Counted from the first letter of the stretch, positions 9,930-20,984 are shown. The stretch is DNA of 64,000 bases from Trichoplusia ni (GCF_003590095.1 NC_039480.1:6115328-6179327); one strand, 5' to 3'. Notes: generated from the letters alone by a model not told the origin. Numbers and translations: made by a program.

Positions 9930-10288
9930 TATTTCCAAGATGTACCTTCGAGGGACAGAACAGTATAGAAGGAAACCCGTCTTTTAGAAGTACATTGCGT
10001 TCAGGCCGTTCCCGCCATTCGCGTCACTCTTCAAGCGGATTAGCTTCGTCAGACACAATGGCATTCTTATTCAAATCATCATCATCATCAACCGATTCGA
10101 ATGAGTCCAAAAAGAAAGGGTCTGGTTCATCACCGCTATTCTCTTCTGAGAAATCATCTGGTTCAAGTTCATCATCTAATTCGAAATCATCACGTACTGA
10201 TACATCATCTAAATCTGCTAAATCGAATTCGACTAGTTATTCAGATTCTGATAGTTCATCATCGGATTCTTCGGAGTCTTCATGTTGA
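9930..10288 (+). CDS. Short Ser-rich protein, terminal exon 3
   Basis: Terminal exon of about 118 residues after a TCTGTCTTTCTTTCTAG acceptor, again phase 1. It begins (x)TA-FPRCTFEGQNSIEGNPSF: with a G carried in, the first residue is Val, followed by the R-C-T-F motif that parallels R-C-N-F of the first Ser-rich exon. The body is Ser-rich with Lys, Asp and Arg (RHSRHSSSGLASSD, then Ser runs encoded partly by TCATCATCA), without the His-Ser octads. Poly(A) signal AATAAA at 10536-10541. It is most likely the oldest or a contracted member of the same exon family. Confidence 0.6.
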
Positions 10289-10639
10289 ATAGCTTTTAAT
10301 TCATCGCTATTGTCATTAGCCATCTTTATCCCAGTGCTGAACATTGGCCTTTCTTTTCACTTTTCAATGTTTTCTGTCTCTAGCCTCTGTTTCTTTTTTG
10401 CTATCACTTTGGTCTTTATTAAATCTTAAATCAAAATAGACTACTAAGGGCTTTTGTACGTCAAGATATTTGAATTCAGTTTTCAAGATTATAGTAAGCC
10501 AGAATATAACTAAATATATGTAATGATTTCATAAAAATAAATTTTATTTAATATGATAAAGTTTTTATTTCGGTTATACAATTTTAAGAAACGTATTGCT
10601 AGATACCAGAATTTTTTTTTGAATCTCCTCTCATTAAGG

Positions 10640-10790
10640 AATTAAAAACCTTGTGTCTTGTGTTTCACAAACATTCAAGTCACATGCACAAGACACCCAG
10701 ACTCAGGACAAGCATTCGAGAATCACACAAATGTTTATCCTTCCCCGGTTTTGAACCCGCGACACATAATTTAGTGACCTTGACACTTGA
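10640..10790 (-). repeat. SINE family 1, partial
   Basis: TTTCACAAACATTCAAGTCACATGCACAAGACACCCAGACTCAGGACAAGCATTCG is the reversed family-1 body, with a weakened tRNA head. Confidence 0.7.
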
Positions 10791-10812
10791 TGACCACTAC
10801 CTAAATAATATT

Positions 10813-10930
10813 GCAAACGGAAAGACAGCGTGCTGCTGGGGAACTCCCCAGCAGCACGCTGTCTTTCCGTTTGCTGTGAGAGAAGAAACAGAGCAACAAA
10901 CTTGTTGCTCTGTTTCTTCTCTCACAGCAA
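10813..10930. repeat. Two adjacent perfect palindromes
   Basis: First hairpin: arms 10813-10842 and 10845-10874 (30 nt, perfect), spacer AC. Second: arms 10871-10899 and 10902-10930 (29 nt, perfect), spacer AC. The two share a TTGC edge. No tRNA or miRNA family recognised. Confidence 0.95.
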
Positions 10931-11274
10931 AAGCACTTAGGAAGCGGTGAAGGGTGGGCAAAACTCGGTGCCGTCCTATGTAATCTGACCTTCAAAAAGG
11001 GCTACTTAGTAGCCTAATATCAATAAATGTCTATTGACTTTGATTTAAATTCTAATTATACACGCAATCAATAACAAAAACTATATTTTAAAAACGACTA
11101 GGCAATATTCAAACCCTCAAAAGCAAATTTACAAGGAGAAAGAGAAGGATATATATCTAATCTTAAGAAAGAAAGAGAAAGCACTATGCACCTAGGTAAC
11201 GATTAATTCTGAGAATTGAAAAAAGTTATTTTCAACATTTTACCTACTATTTTGCACTGTTCTTTTATAAATAA

Positions 11275-11527
11275 CTAGCTGTTGCCCGCGACTACGTCCC
11301 CGTGGGTAGAAGATATAACTTATGATTTATAACTGCCCTGTCTTTTTCACATTTTTAATTGTATCTTCGCTCCTATTAGTCGCAGCGTGATGGTTTATAG
11401 CCCAAAGCCTTCCTCGATGAATGGTCTATTTAACACAAAAATAATTTTTCAATTCGAACCAGTAGTTCCTGAGATTAGCGCGTTAAAACAAACAAACAAA
11501 CTCTTCAGCTTTATATATTAGTATAGA
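11275..11527 (-). mobile_element. Helitron-like element (Lep1-type), complete
   Basis: Reads on the minus strand from TCTATACTAATATATAAAGC through GCTAATCTCAGGAACTACTGG and TAGGAGCGAAGATACAAT to GCGGGCAACAGCTAG, flanked by T. Helitrons characteristically begin TC and end CTRR. No coding capacity. Confidence 0.75.
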
Positions 11528-11744
11528 TAGAAGTATAGACAAATAAACAACTGATACATTTCAGTGGTACATTTCATTTGGTAATCTTTTTTGTTGTTTT
11601 ACGTGTGTCTTCAGTCAAGTTTTATTTTTAAACTGAGATTTTAGACAATAAGACACACCAAGATTGTTAACCATTAGTTAACTACCAAAAAAAATTGAGT
11701 ATATAACTGTATTTATTTTTCAAAGAATAACTTATGTAGTTTTT

Positions 11745-11925
11745 CTCCATAAGAATGATATTTGGAACCATGCTCCTTTTTTTTCCGGGGTGAAACGCTA
11801 ATGACTTCAACCCACGTCGAGGGCACGGCGTGATGATATGTCGGACTTCCACCGACAACACAACCCCGGGCCCCTTCTACTGCTTTAGCCAGAGTCACGG
11901 GATCGCTCGCGCATACTCTCCTAGA
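11745..11925 (-). repeat. GC-rich interspersed repeat
   Basis: Contains GTGACTCTGGCTAAAGCAGTAGAAGGGGCCCGGGG on the minus strand. Matches 20985-21135 on the plus strand. Unclassified. Confidence 0.6.
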
Positions 11926-12244
11926 GTCAATATTGTCAAGTTTTGAAAGTGCCTGGAAAACGGCCTACTTGAAATGAAATCTAGATTTTTAATGTAAAAG
12001 GCGCTAAAACAAGTTAACAACACCGCTACAATGTTGATTATTGAAATAATCAATTATTCTTAACTTGCTAATTAGAAGCGTGAATTATTAGGTTTAAATT
12101 AACTACACTGTAAACTCATTAACCACGGTTTAATTACAACTGAACACAGATTGAGAAACTTGAAGTTGCAACAATGACACATTACATCAGAATAGAAAAG
12201 GAAAAAAAAACTACTTAATTAAAAAATATTGCAGTTGTGTCGCG

Positions 12245-12410
12245 TCGGATTTCACAAACATTCAAGTCACATGCACAAAGACGCCCAGACTCAGGACAAG
12301 TATTCGTGAATCACGCAAATGCTTGTCCTACGCGGGGATCGAAACCTCGTCCTGTCACGTACAATAGATTTGGTGTGATAACATATACTATTCGGCTATG
12401 CATGCAGTGA
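12245..12410 (-). repeat. SINE family 1
   Basis: TTTCACAAACATTCAAGTCACATGC..GGACAAGTATTCG..CGCGGGGATCGAAACC, reversed family-1 structure. Confidence 0.75.
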
Positions 12411-12474
12411 ATTAATAAAACTATAACATAGATTGTAAACTTGGACTAGTTGTTCTAGAAAACGTTGTTTTGCC

Positions 12475-12775
12475 ATAAAAATGAATAGGGATGATGACTG
12501 GGTATAAAAAGAAAAAATCTCATTAGTCCCTCAGTTAGATAATTGAAAAGTATGAGACACGTATTTGTTCCTTTTTCAGAAAAACTAGAATTGACAAAGA
12601 TTAACTGCTTTAAAGTTTAGGAGAGGGGGCTTGTGACGTAACGATAGAGTAAAATTTATACTCAATCGTGACGTCACTCGTAAGTTTCATTCACTGTAAT
12701 TTGGTGAATTTATGTTTGCGGGACAAATTAAAAAATACGTATCCATTATTATACAAAAAACTTGAAATTTCGTTA
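12475..12775 (+). repeat. Interspersed repeat with TGACGTCA (partner of 2890-3245)
   Basis: From TGAATAGGGATGATGACTGG to GCGGGACAAATT..ACGTATCCATTATTATAC. Contains ATCGTGACGTCACTCG. Confidence 0.7.
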
Positions 12776-13267
12776 TTTTTGTAAACCGTGGCCAGGACTT
12801 TTACATTTTAGACTAGCTGTCCCGGCGAGCTACGTACTGCCTAAAAGTCGATGATAACTATGCAAACAAAAAAGCAAAGCTTTTTGGAACTTTTTCATAT
12901 TTTATCACCGTCTGAACCTTCCCTGGACTATCACGAATATATTTTCAAGACTAAAATAAGCCGCATACAGCCGTTCCCGAGTTGTAGCGAGACAAACGAA
13001 TAGCAATTCATTTTTATATAGCAGAAAAATACCGAGTTTGGATCTTAACACTCGGTCGCAAGCGCTGCAGTAAAGTTGACCCGCAGAATTGAGAGTGGTG
13101 TACGACGGCTTAGGCCTCTCTTTCTCTAGCTTTTCGTCTAGCTTCTGGGGTCGTTTTACCTGAAACGACTGGACGTTTTCATAAACAGTTTTGCTTCAAG
13201 AGGTCCTATTTAATGCACGCCTCTCCCAATCCATATTTTTTGAACACGTCACGTCCACAGACCAATC

Positions 13268-13521
13268 TTCTAATATATAAAATTCCCGTGTCACGATGTT
13301 CGTTACCGTACTCCTCCGAAACGGCTAAACCGATTTTTATCAAATTTTATATGCGTATTCAGTCTCGGTCTGAGAATCGGCTACTATCTATTTTTCATTA
13401 TTTTTTTTCTTAAATTTTGAACGATTTTTTTTTTGTTTTATTTTTTTATAATGTGGCATTAAAATATACATACAACTAGAAGTAGTTTATTAATTAAACA
13501 ACGTTTGCTGGGTCAGCTAGT
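13268..13521 (+). mobile_element. Helitron-like element, third subfamily
   Basis: TCTTCTAATATATAAAATTCCCGTGTCACGATGTT ... CAACGTTTGCTGGGTCAGCTAG. The same element occurs at 39735-40022 and 56570-56817. Confidence 0.65.
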
Positions 13522-13538
13522 TTTTATATATCCATAGA

Positions 13539-13781
13539 CTAGCTGCTGCCCGCAACTTCGTCCGCGTGGTTAGAAGATAAAAGTTATGATTTATACCTGC
13601 CCTGTTTTTTCCACATTTTCCATCGTATCTTCGCTCCTATTAGTCGCAGCGTGATGGTTTATAGCCTAAAGCCTTCCTGTATAAATGGTCTATGCAACAT
13701 TTTTTTTTTTAATTCGAACCAGTAGTTTCCGAGATTAGCGCGTTCAAACAAACTCTTCAGCTTTATATATTAGTATATAGA
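13539..13781 (-). mobile_element. Helitron-like element (Lep1-type)
   Basis: Minus-strand copy with both ends. Inserted next to another Helitron-like element. Confidence 0.7.
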
Positions 13782-13842
13782 TTAAATTGACTTTGAGAAC
13801 ATTGAGTATTCCAACTACATTTTGGAAATATAATTGTTTCAG

Positions 13843-13955
13843 CAAATCCGATCTCTAGCGAATGTGGAGATCAGAGATTGACGTTAAATAATGATGCCGT
13901 TGTAATGACATTTCCACCTTGGTTTCAACTTGCCGAGCACGGATCGTCATACTAA
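13843..13955 (+). CDS. Candidate terminal exon of a small secreted peptide
   Basis: After an acceptor TAATTGTTTCAG the frame entered in phase 1 reads (A)NPISSECGDQRLTLNND...FPPWFQLAEHGSSY and stops, 36 whole codons. An AATAAA follows at 14061-14066. The phase-1 entry giving Ala at a plausible signal-peptidase site fits its secreted neighbours, but 36 open codons are easily reached by chance and no first exon was found. Confidence 0.22.
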
Positions 13956-14225
13956 CATAAATGGAACGGAAAATTCAAGGGAAGTGTCTTCTATACTCAG
14001 ACAGAATAGAGATAAAGATATCATTATAATTTACTAAACTTTCACGCGTAAATTCGCTTTAATAAAATCAAAATTGAAATATAAACGTTTTTATTTTAAT
14101 AGGCCGTTTTAGAAGCACTTTCAAAACGTTACAATATTGACCCTAGGTGCAGGGTTACAAAATGTCATTGTTATGGAGAAGAACCGGCAAAAAAGACCCG
14201 AAACTGCTTGGCACATATTTCATTA

Positions 14226-14502
14226 CTAGCTGTTGCCCGCGACTTCGTCCCCGTGGGTAGAAGATATAAGTTGTGATTTAGGTGTATAGGTATAGCTACC
14301 TGCCCGGTATTTTTCACATTTTCCTTTGTACCTTCGCTCCTATTAGTCGCAGCGTGATGGTTTATAGCCTAAAGTCTTCCTCGATGAATGGTCTATTCAA
14401 CAAAAAAAGAATTTTTCAATTTGGACCAGTAGTTCCTGAGATTAGCGCGTTCAAACAAACAAACAAACTCTTCAGCTTTATATATTAAGTATAGAGTATA
14501 GA
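14226..14502 (-). mobile_element. Helitron-like element (Lep1-type)
   Basis: Minus-strand copy, complete 3' end, slightly extended 5' end. Confidence 0.7.
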
Positions 14503-14706
14503 TAAAAAATATTCAAACCTTTTGAAGCCGTAGTTCATTCCTGAAAAAACCATCATATTTACCGTTAACCTTCATTAACTTCCTTTAATGCCCTTTTGTC
14601 TAGTATAAAGTAGGTTATTTCTCAGTCACTAGTTTATCTGTGTAGCGAATTTCGTCGAATCCCGTTCAGTGGTTTTGTCTAAAAGAATTACAAGTTTATT
14701 ATATTT

Positions 14707-14877
14707 ATCGAGGAAGGCTTTAGGCTATAAAACATCACGCTGCGACTAATAGGAGCGAAGATACAACGGAAAATGTGGCAAAAACGGGGAAAAATATTAA
14801 ACTTCGAGTGCTTCTGTTCAAAAATTCCTAACTTATAACTTCTAACCACGCGGACGACGTCGCGGGCAACAGATAGT
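14707..14877 (+). mobile_element. Helitron-like element, 5'-truncated
   Basis: Starts inside the element at TCGAGGAAGGCTTTAGG and runs to GCGGGCAACAGATAG. Between here and 15300 I see nothing coding. Confidence 0.65.
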
Positions 14878-15299
14878 AATAACTAAAATCCTAGATACAT
14901 ACATACCAACACACATTCTTACAGGTCAAACTCACTCACTTTTGAGTCGGTTAAAGCACTAAAACTTTCTCCAGAATATAAAAAATACGTTTCTGAAAAC
15001 CGCATCCAAATAACTTCAGTCCAACGCGAGATAATCGCGGACAAACATACATGCATACAAACAATCAAAGCGAGAACCTCCTTGTTTTTAAGTCGCTTTA
15101 AAAGGAAAGAAAATATAAAATGAGCAAGACTTTGGCAGGGATGAAGATGTCTTTTTTGATGCTTTGTAAATAATGTCTTTTCTTTTCATATTGATATAAT
15201 TTTAAAAATGTAAATATTAGTTTAGTTTAATTTATTGTAAAAAAATATTTTAATTGATTATGTATCTTGTAAATAAACTTAATATTAGCTTAAATAAGC

Positions 15300-15385
15300 A
15301 AATGGCACATTCGGTCCGGGTAGGATTTGAACCCACGATTTCTTGTATAGCAGTCATGCCTGTAACCACTAGACCAACAATAATG
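15300..15385 (-). repeat. SINE family 2-like tRNA head
   Basis: Minus strand: GGTCTAGTGGTTACAGGCATGACTGCTATAC..GTGGGTTCAAATCC. Surrounding sequence 14880-15660 is otherwise unassigned and AT-rich. Confidence 0.5.
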
Positions 15386-15659
15386 ATGACAAAGCCTTCT
15401 TTATTGCAGATTCCAGCTGCAGTTTCGGTGGGCAACAGACGGATGAAGAAAATTTTCTAAAAGATATTTTTTCTTCACAAAAAAAAATCCCAAAAGAAAT
15501 ATTGGACTATATAAAAATAAATGAAGGATTTGTTACTTATCCCAAAGATGTTCCATTCCATAAACACAGGGGTTAATAAAAACAAACCTAATCGGTTTTT
15601 TTTCGTTTTATTACAATTTGAGAGCACAACGATCAATTTTTATCGATAGTTTTATACCT

Positions 15660-16073
15660 TAAGCGACCTTATGCCTGCGACTTCGTCCACGTGGTTAGAA
15701 GAACCTTAACCGTTTTCGCAGCGCAACGGAAGCTTTCAAAGATTAATAATTTTCCCGTTTTTTCCACATTTTCCATTGTATCTTCGCCTTAGTTTAAACA
15801 ATTAAGCTTTATATATTAGTCTATCTATACTAATATATAAAGCTGAAGAGTTTGTTTGTTTGAACGCGCTAATCTCAGGAACTACTGGTTCAAATTGAAA
15901 AAATCTTTTTGTGTTCAATAAACCATTTATCAAGGAAGGCTATAGGCTATATAAAATCACGCTGCAACTAATAGGAGCGAAGATACAATGGAAAATGTGG
16001 TAAAAAACAGGGCAGTTATAAATCATAACTTATATCTTCTAACCACGCGGACGAAGTCGCGGGCAACAGCTAG
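15660..16073. mobile_element. Two Helitron-like copies, head to head
   Basis: A degraded minus-strand copy (15660-15823) abuts a full plus-strand copy (15824-16073). Their TCTATACTAATATATAAAGC ends meet at ATATTAGTCTATCTATACTAATAT. Confidence 0.65.
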
Positions 16074-16099
16074 TTTATATAATATATACGTTCTCATGT

Positions 16100-16462
16100 A
16101 ACCTCAAGGAGGTCGTGGCTAAGCTATAATCACCTAAATTATCGATCACAGGTTAAACTACGCTTAGTACGGTCTGTGGATGGATGACCATCTATGTTAT
16201 AAAGAGTTCTTTCGTATTTCGGAAGGCACGTTAAATTGTTAGTCCCGGCTGTTATTCACACATCTTTGACAGTCGTTACAGGTAGTCAGAAGCTAGAAAG
16301 TCTGATAACCAGTCTAACCAAGGGGTATCGTGTTGCCCAGGTAACTGGGTTGAGGAGGTCAGATAGGTAGTCGCTCCTTGTAAAAACACAGGTACTCATC
16401 TGAAACCGGTTAGACTGGTAGCCGACCCCAACATAGTTGGGAAAAGGCTAGGCCGATGATGA
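16100..16462 (+). repeat. 5S-rRNA-derived SINE
   Basis: Head AGGTCGTGGCTAAGCTATAATC, ATCGATCACAGGTTAAACTACG, GGATGGATGACCATC resembles the 5S internal promoter region. The body is CACAGGTAGTCAGAAGC-like, the tail GGGAAAAGGCTAGGCCGATGATGATG. Confidence 0.65.
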
Positions 16463-16692
16463 TGAAAAATGATTGAGTGAAGTCGCGTGTATGAAGTTGT
16501 AAACATGTCACTTGTTCATATGTGCTAGTGCCCTGTTTTGAGACTTCATGAATACCTTTACGTTTTTAATTACTCGACGCGTCTAATTGCAGGTCTTTCG
16601 CTTAATTAAGAAATCGGTAGATTATTAGATTGAGTTACATTTTTGTTTACATCCATTAACGATTGACGCGTCAACGGCTGAATCGGAACACG

Positions 16693-18799
16693 ATGGAAGC
16701 TGGTAAGATTTTTTTTCCTTTTTTTTAATCATACGATACAGGGTGGAAGGGACGTCATACGTCGTCTATGAAAAAAAATTACTAAAATGGAAATGTAAGA
16801 AAAATAATTAATCAAATAATTATTCTAATTATAGTTCACGTTTTTTAACACTTATTCCGCTCACCAGCAATTATACAGACTACACAGATAGCCGAGTGGT
16901 TGAGGTCACCACGCCAACCCCAGTGAAAGCCACGTGTCGCGGGTTCGATCCCCGCATAGGACAACTATATTACAGAGAAAAACAGTGGTCCTAATTTTTC
17001 TTTACAACTTTCACACAACGCTTTCTAGCCTCATACTAATCAAAGCTTGTATTATGAGTACTAGACAACTGATAAACATACTTATATATTTCTAAATACA
17101 TACATAATAGGGATAAAATACACCCAGACATAGAACAAATGATCGTGCTTATCACACAAATATTTGTCCTAGATGGGAATCTTACCCGAATCAAAAACAT
17201 ATGATTACGTAATCTCTAATTACTAATTCTATAAAAACTTATCTTACAGCTGTTGTAATACTTCTACTAGCAATACATACAGAATATATATCACCAAGCG
17301 TCTTACCTTCAACTTGTATGGATTCCCAACTTGACATCTCGAACGAAACCGATGAGACAGAGGCTTACAATCAAGAAGAAAGTCCTATTGATGAAGTAAC
17401 AATGAATGATTCAACGGACGAAAAAACAGAAAGCGATAATCCAAGTATTTCAAGAGAATTCGGTTTTGATACTAACGTTGTTACCCATAGAGAAGTCAAG
17501 AGGAACACAGCAACAGTCGCAAACGTGAATAGTTATAGACCAACTGCTTATCCTGTTTTGTATAAGAAGGTTGATCCAAAGTTAATTATAACATCTCCAT
17601 TTTACCCTATTCCCCAAAGAAGGGTTGATAATAAAAATGAAAATGAAGACATAGATGAAAAATTCGATGAAACTATTTCTGTAGACCTATTCGATTCTTC
17701 TATTAATCTAACTGAAATAGCCGATAATAATAATAGTTTGGTTGAAAGCGCTGAAAAGTCCAATGACACTGATCTTTTTAACATAAGATGGTTAAGAGAG
17801 AATTTATTGCATCATTTGCTGGATTATTTCTTGAATATTTTAAAAGATGAACAGCATAATGAGACTGTTAATACTGAAGCTAAAGACCATATGAAAATTG
17901 AGGATAGGCTAAGAAACTATTACGATCCTAATCAAATAGATTTAGTTGTCGATGAAGATGAAGAATTTGATTACGATGAAGATGTTAGTGACGACTTTCG
18001 GAGGAAAAACTATAAAGACAAAAGTAATCTTGAAAAACAGTTAGAAACCTCTGAAAATGTTACAGATATAGATTCAGAGACGAAGGCTGTTAAACAGACA
18101 TGGAATAATGAAGACGATGATGAATTTATCGGTCCTAATACATTTTTAGATGATTCAATAGAACTTGTTAAGAAAGTTGATGATGATAATGATAGTTCGT
18201 TGAAAACGACAACTGATATGTCCATATCTGATGATGGTAGTTCAGATGAAGAAGTTACAAAGATATATAGTGATGTGATAACAACGGAAGCAGCTGCAAC
18301 AGTTAATACAGATGTCGCCACGGGTGACACAACGACAGAATATCAAAATTTTGAAGATGAAACATCGACAATAGATCAAATTGATTACTATTATAACGAG
18401 GAAGATGAGTATCAGGAGACCGAGAATTTTGACGATAATGATGATGATGAGAATAAAGAAGACAACACAACGGAAAATTCTGATGAAACTGTAGAAATCG
18501 TTGCCGTTAACAATGATAAGATTAATGATACAAATACAACTAATTTCAAAATTGATGATTTTGAAAATCAAGCTAATAAAAATAACAGCATACAATTTGT
18601 GGTACATTTACAAAATGTTGACAGTTCCCAAATTGATGGCAAAAGCCCCGTCAATGCGTCACAAATTTTGACAATACTTAAAAAGATTAAAGATGATTAT
18701 AAAAATGGGAATAATACGCATCAGGATCACAAAGCCAAGTCCAAAGGCCACCATTGTAAAAATAATATTCTTTTTAATTTGAATATAAATCTTATTTAG
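16693..18799 (+). CDS. Acidic Asp/Glu/Asn-rich secreted protein, 519 aa
   Basis: Two exons: 16693-16702 (ATG GAA GCT G) and 17250-18799. The GTAAGA donor, the ATCTTACAG acceptor and phase 1 give MEAAVVILLLAIHTEYIS, a clean signal peptide, so this start is preferred to the internal ATG at 17318. One Cys follows soon after (PSTCMDS). The mature chain is long and highly acidic (runs such as DLVVDEDEEFDYDEDVSDD, DNDDDENKED), rich in Asn, Thr and Ser, with a dibasic-flanked segment near the middle and a short amphipathic Leu-rich stretch (WLRENLLHHLLDYFLNILKD). The C-terminus turns basic (HQDHKAKSKGHHCKNN). No known domain recognised. Composition suggests a disordered secreted matrix, glue or calcium-binding protein, by inference only. 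The 547-nt intron carries pieces of SINE families 1 (16870-16975) and 2 (16990-17190). Confidence 0.8.
16870..17190. repeat. SINE family 1 head followed by SINE family 2
   Basis: ATAGCCGAGTGGTTGAGGTC..GGGTTCGATCCCCGC (family 1, plus), then the family-2 body reversed (CGCTTTCTAGCCTC..AACTGATAAAC..GATCGTGC). Both lie inside the intron of the acidic protein gene. Confidence 0.7.
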
Positions 18800-18884
18800 A
18801 ATGTTTTTATTTAATTACCCTTAAATTTTCTATTCCATTCACAGATGTTGTAATTATGGTTCAATATGGGTCTGACTATAATTA

Positions 18885-19060
18885 GTAGGTTTGTCTGACT
18901 GTCAAACATCTGAGCGTGATGTGTCTCGGGTTCGATCCCCGCTTAAGACACTCATTTTGAGTGATCTACGTATGCTTCTCCTGAGTTTGGGTGTCTTTGT
19001 GCATGTGACTTGAATTTTTGTCAAACCCCCCGCAACACAAGGATTCAATTCCTTAGTGAG
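18885..19060 (+). repeat. SINE family 1
   Basis: CGGGTTCGATCCCCGCTTAAGACA .. CCTGAGTTTGGGTGTCTTTGTGCATGTGACTTGAAT. Confidence 0.75.
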
Positions 19061-19504
19061 GAAGTCGTTCAAAATGTATATTTTAGCAATAAATACATAC
19101 AACCGCCAATTAAAAATGGCAAACATGGGGGTCAAACATGGTGAAATTTTGAAGACACCGAAATACAGCTCTTTCAAGTTAAATTTAACACAGCCTCTTC
19201 TGTAACACAGGCTTTAAGCCCAGCACAGGCTGAGGCGGACAGTCATGGTTACATTTATGCAAAACTGTATTTTTATGTCAATATTTTTAATAAAAAAAAA
19301 AACTATATAAAACTGACGATTTGAGAACATCCTTCTGTTTGGAATCGTTTGAAATTGGTTGTAAGCTATCATCATCTATATCCTTTATCCTCTCACTGCT
19401 GGGCATAGGCCTCTCCTATCTCGTGCCAATATCTACAATCCTGTGCCAGCCTCACCCAGACCCGAGACCTTAACTATATCCTAGACCAAAAAAAAACAAG
19501 GTAA

Positions 19505-19870
19505 AAGAAAACTCAGACCTGGTCGCTGAGAAGTTTCGCCTTGGAGTTTGCCAAAGAGCTATGGAACGCAGCATTCATGGTGTAAAGTTACGAGACCGAA
19601 TACCGAACACCACGCTGCGTTCCAAAACTGGCATTATAGACGTCGGTAAAAAGGCTGCCAGGCTAAAATGGGATTGGGCGGGTCACGTCAGCCGCATGGA
19701 CAGCGATCGCTGGGCCAAAGTCACCACACTATAGGAGCCAGAGGATGGACGGCGTCGTCGTGGGCGACCTAGGAAGCGGTGGCGAGACGACCTTAACGTT
19801 TACCACGCAGGCTGAATAGAGAGTCGTGGAAGGATTTGGGGGAGGCCGTTGCCCAGGAGTGGGACACAGT
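19505..19870 (+). pseudogene. LINE reverse-transcriptase C-terminal fragment
   Basis: Reads EKFRLGVCQRAMERSIHGVK, RDRIPNTTLRSKTGIIDVG, KAARLKWDWAGHVSRMDSDR, then a stop, then RRRGRPRKRWRDDLN. This is the post-catalytic tail common to insect LINEs. The in-frame TAG near 19732 shows it is dead. Confidence 0.75.
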
Positions 19871-19902
19871 GGGCTAGAGAAAAAAAAGAAAACTCTCAAT
19901 AT

Positions 19903-20144
19903 TTAACCATTCACTTTATCTTCATAACTTAGATCGGAGCTTTTGTATTCAATCGACAGCGCTTTTTGGTCGACCTGTCCATTTTTAATATATTTATCAT
20001 TTTCTGATGATGTGAAGCCATCCACCATAGAGTCATCTTCAGGATGGAAGGGGTTCGCGTACGCTTTGGAAAATTGTCCAAAATGCGTCACATGTTTAGC
20101 TTTTGTCCTCACGGAGGCTGGTATGGAGGTAGTTACCGCTATGA
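19903..20144 (-). CDS. Candidate terminal exon of a small secreted protein (79 aa)
   Basis: On the minus strand a good acceptor (ATATCTTTTTCCACAG) is followed, in phase 1, by 79 open codons: (x)-IAVTTSIPASVRTKAKHVTH, then a hydrophilic acidic segment (FHPEDDSMVDGFTSSENDK, KVNG at the end). The first residues look like the end of a signal peptide. The phase-1 entry equals that of the neighbouring secreted genes. The GTG at 20110-20112 is not a start. No upstream exon was found: minus-strand sequence immediately upstream lacks a usable ATG, and a Helitron-like element begins at 20590. Function unknown; possibly a decayed gene. Confidence 0.42.
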
Positions 20145-20309
20145 CTGTGGAAAAAGATATTTATTTCCCATTAATATTGTTCAAATTTAAATCCAAAAAA
20201 TGGCTGTCACAAATATGTTCACTTCTCACGCACGGACCGGAAACAGGTAGTTTATTATATGATTTGCTATAGCATTGATTTGGTATTTTATTGTAAGAAT
20301 CCTACCTAA

Positions 20310-20790
20310 CCCTTACTAATATTATAAATGTGAAAGTGTGGATGTTCGGATGTTTGTTACTCAATCACGACCGTAGAGATTTGGATGAAATTTGGCATGC
20401 ATATAGTCATTGACATGGAAAAGAACATAGGCTACCTTTTATCCCGATTTTTGAAACAGTACCCGAGGGAAAATTGAAAATGTGTGTAAAAGCTATAAGA
20501 TCACTAAGGGGATGTATACCCATGGAAACGGGGACCACCGAACGCTGTAAACTGAAGTTCACGCAGACGGAGTCGCGGGCAACAGCTGGTAATATTATAA
20601 ACGCGGAAGTTTGTATTGATGGATGTTTGTTCCTCTTTCACGCAAAAGCCACTGAATGGATTTGGATGAAACTTTTTACACAGATAGATTATAACCAGGA
20701 TTAACATATAGCGTAGCTTTTATCCCGATTTTATGTTCCCGTGGGATCATTTCCGATTAATGGCGGGCTGGCACGTGGGCAGCAGCTAGT
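20310..20790 (+). mobile_element. Two Helitron-like elements in tandem
   Basis: 20310-20590 matches 1853-2116 (CATTGACATGGAAAAGAACATAGG..CGGAGTCGCGGGCAACAGCTGG). 20591-20790 matches 1552-1852 and ends GCACGTGGGCAGCAGCTAG. Confidence 0.65.
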
Positions 20791-20984
20791 AATACATAAA
20801 TAAATTATGCTCCACAAAAGTATCATGGAAACTCTAATTTTGTTTAATGATAGTTTGAGATACATCTCAATCTGCCCGTGACCATGATACCTGCAAAGGT
20901 TTCGAAACGTCGGGAACTAAAATCTAAAATTAAACCGCGAAAAAATCCGTAAAAGTAGTTTCATTTTAATGATAGTTTTTTGGA

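Noticed and set aside
16880..16965. tRNA gene on the plus strand (A and B boxes)
   Set aside because: Part of SINE family 1, seen many times. Anticodon and acceptor stems do not pair well.
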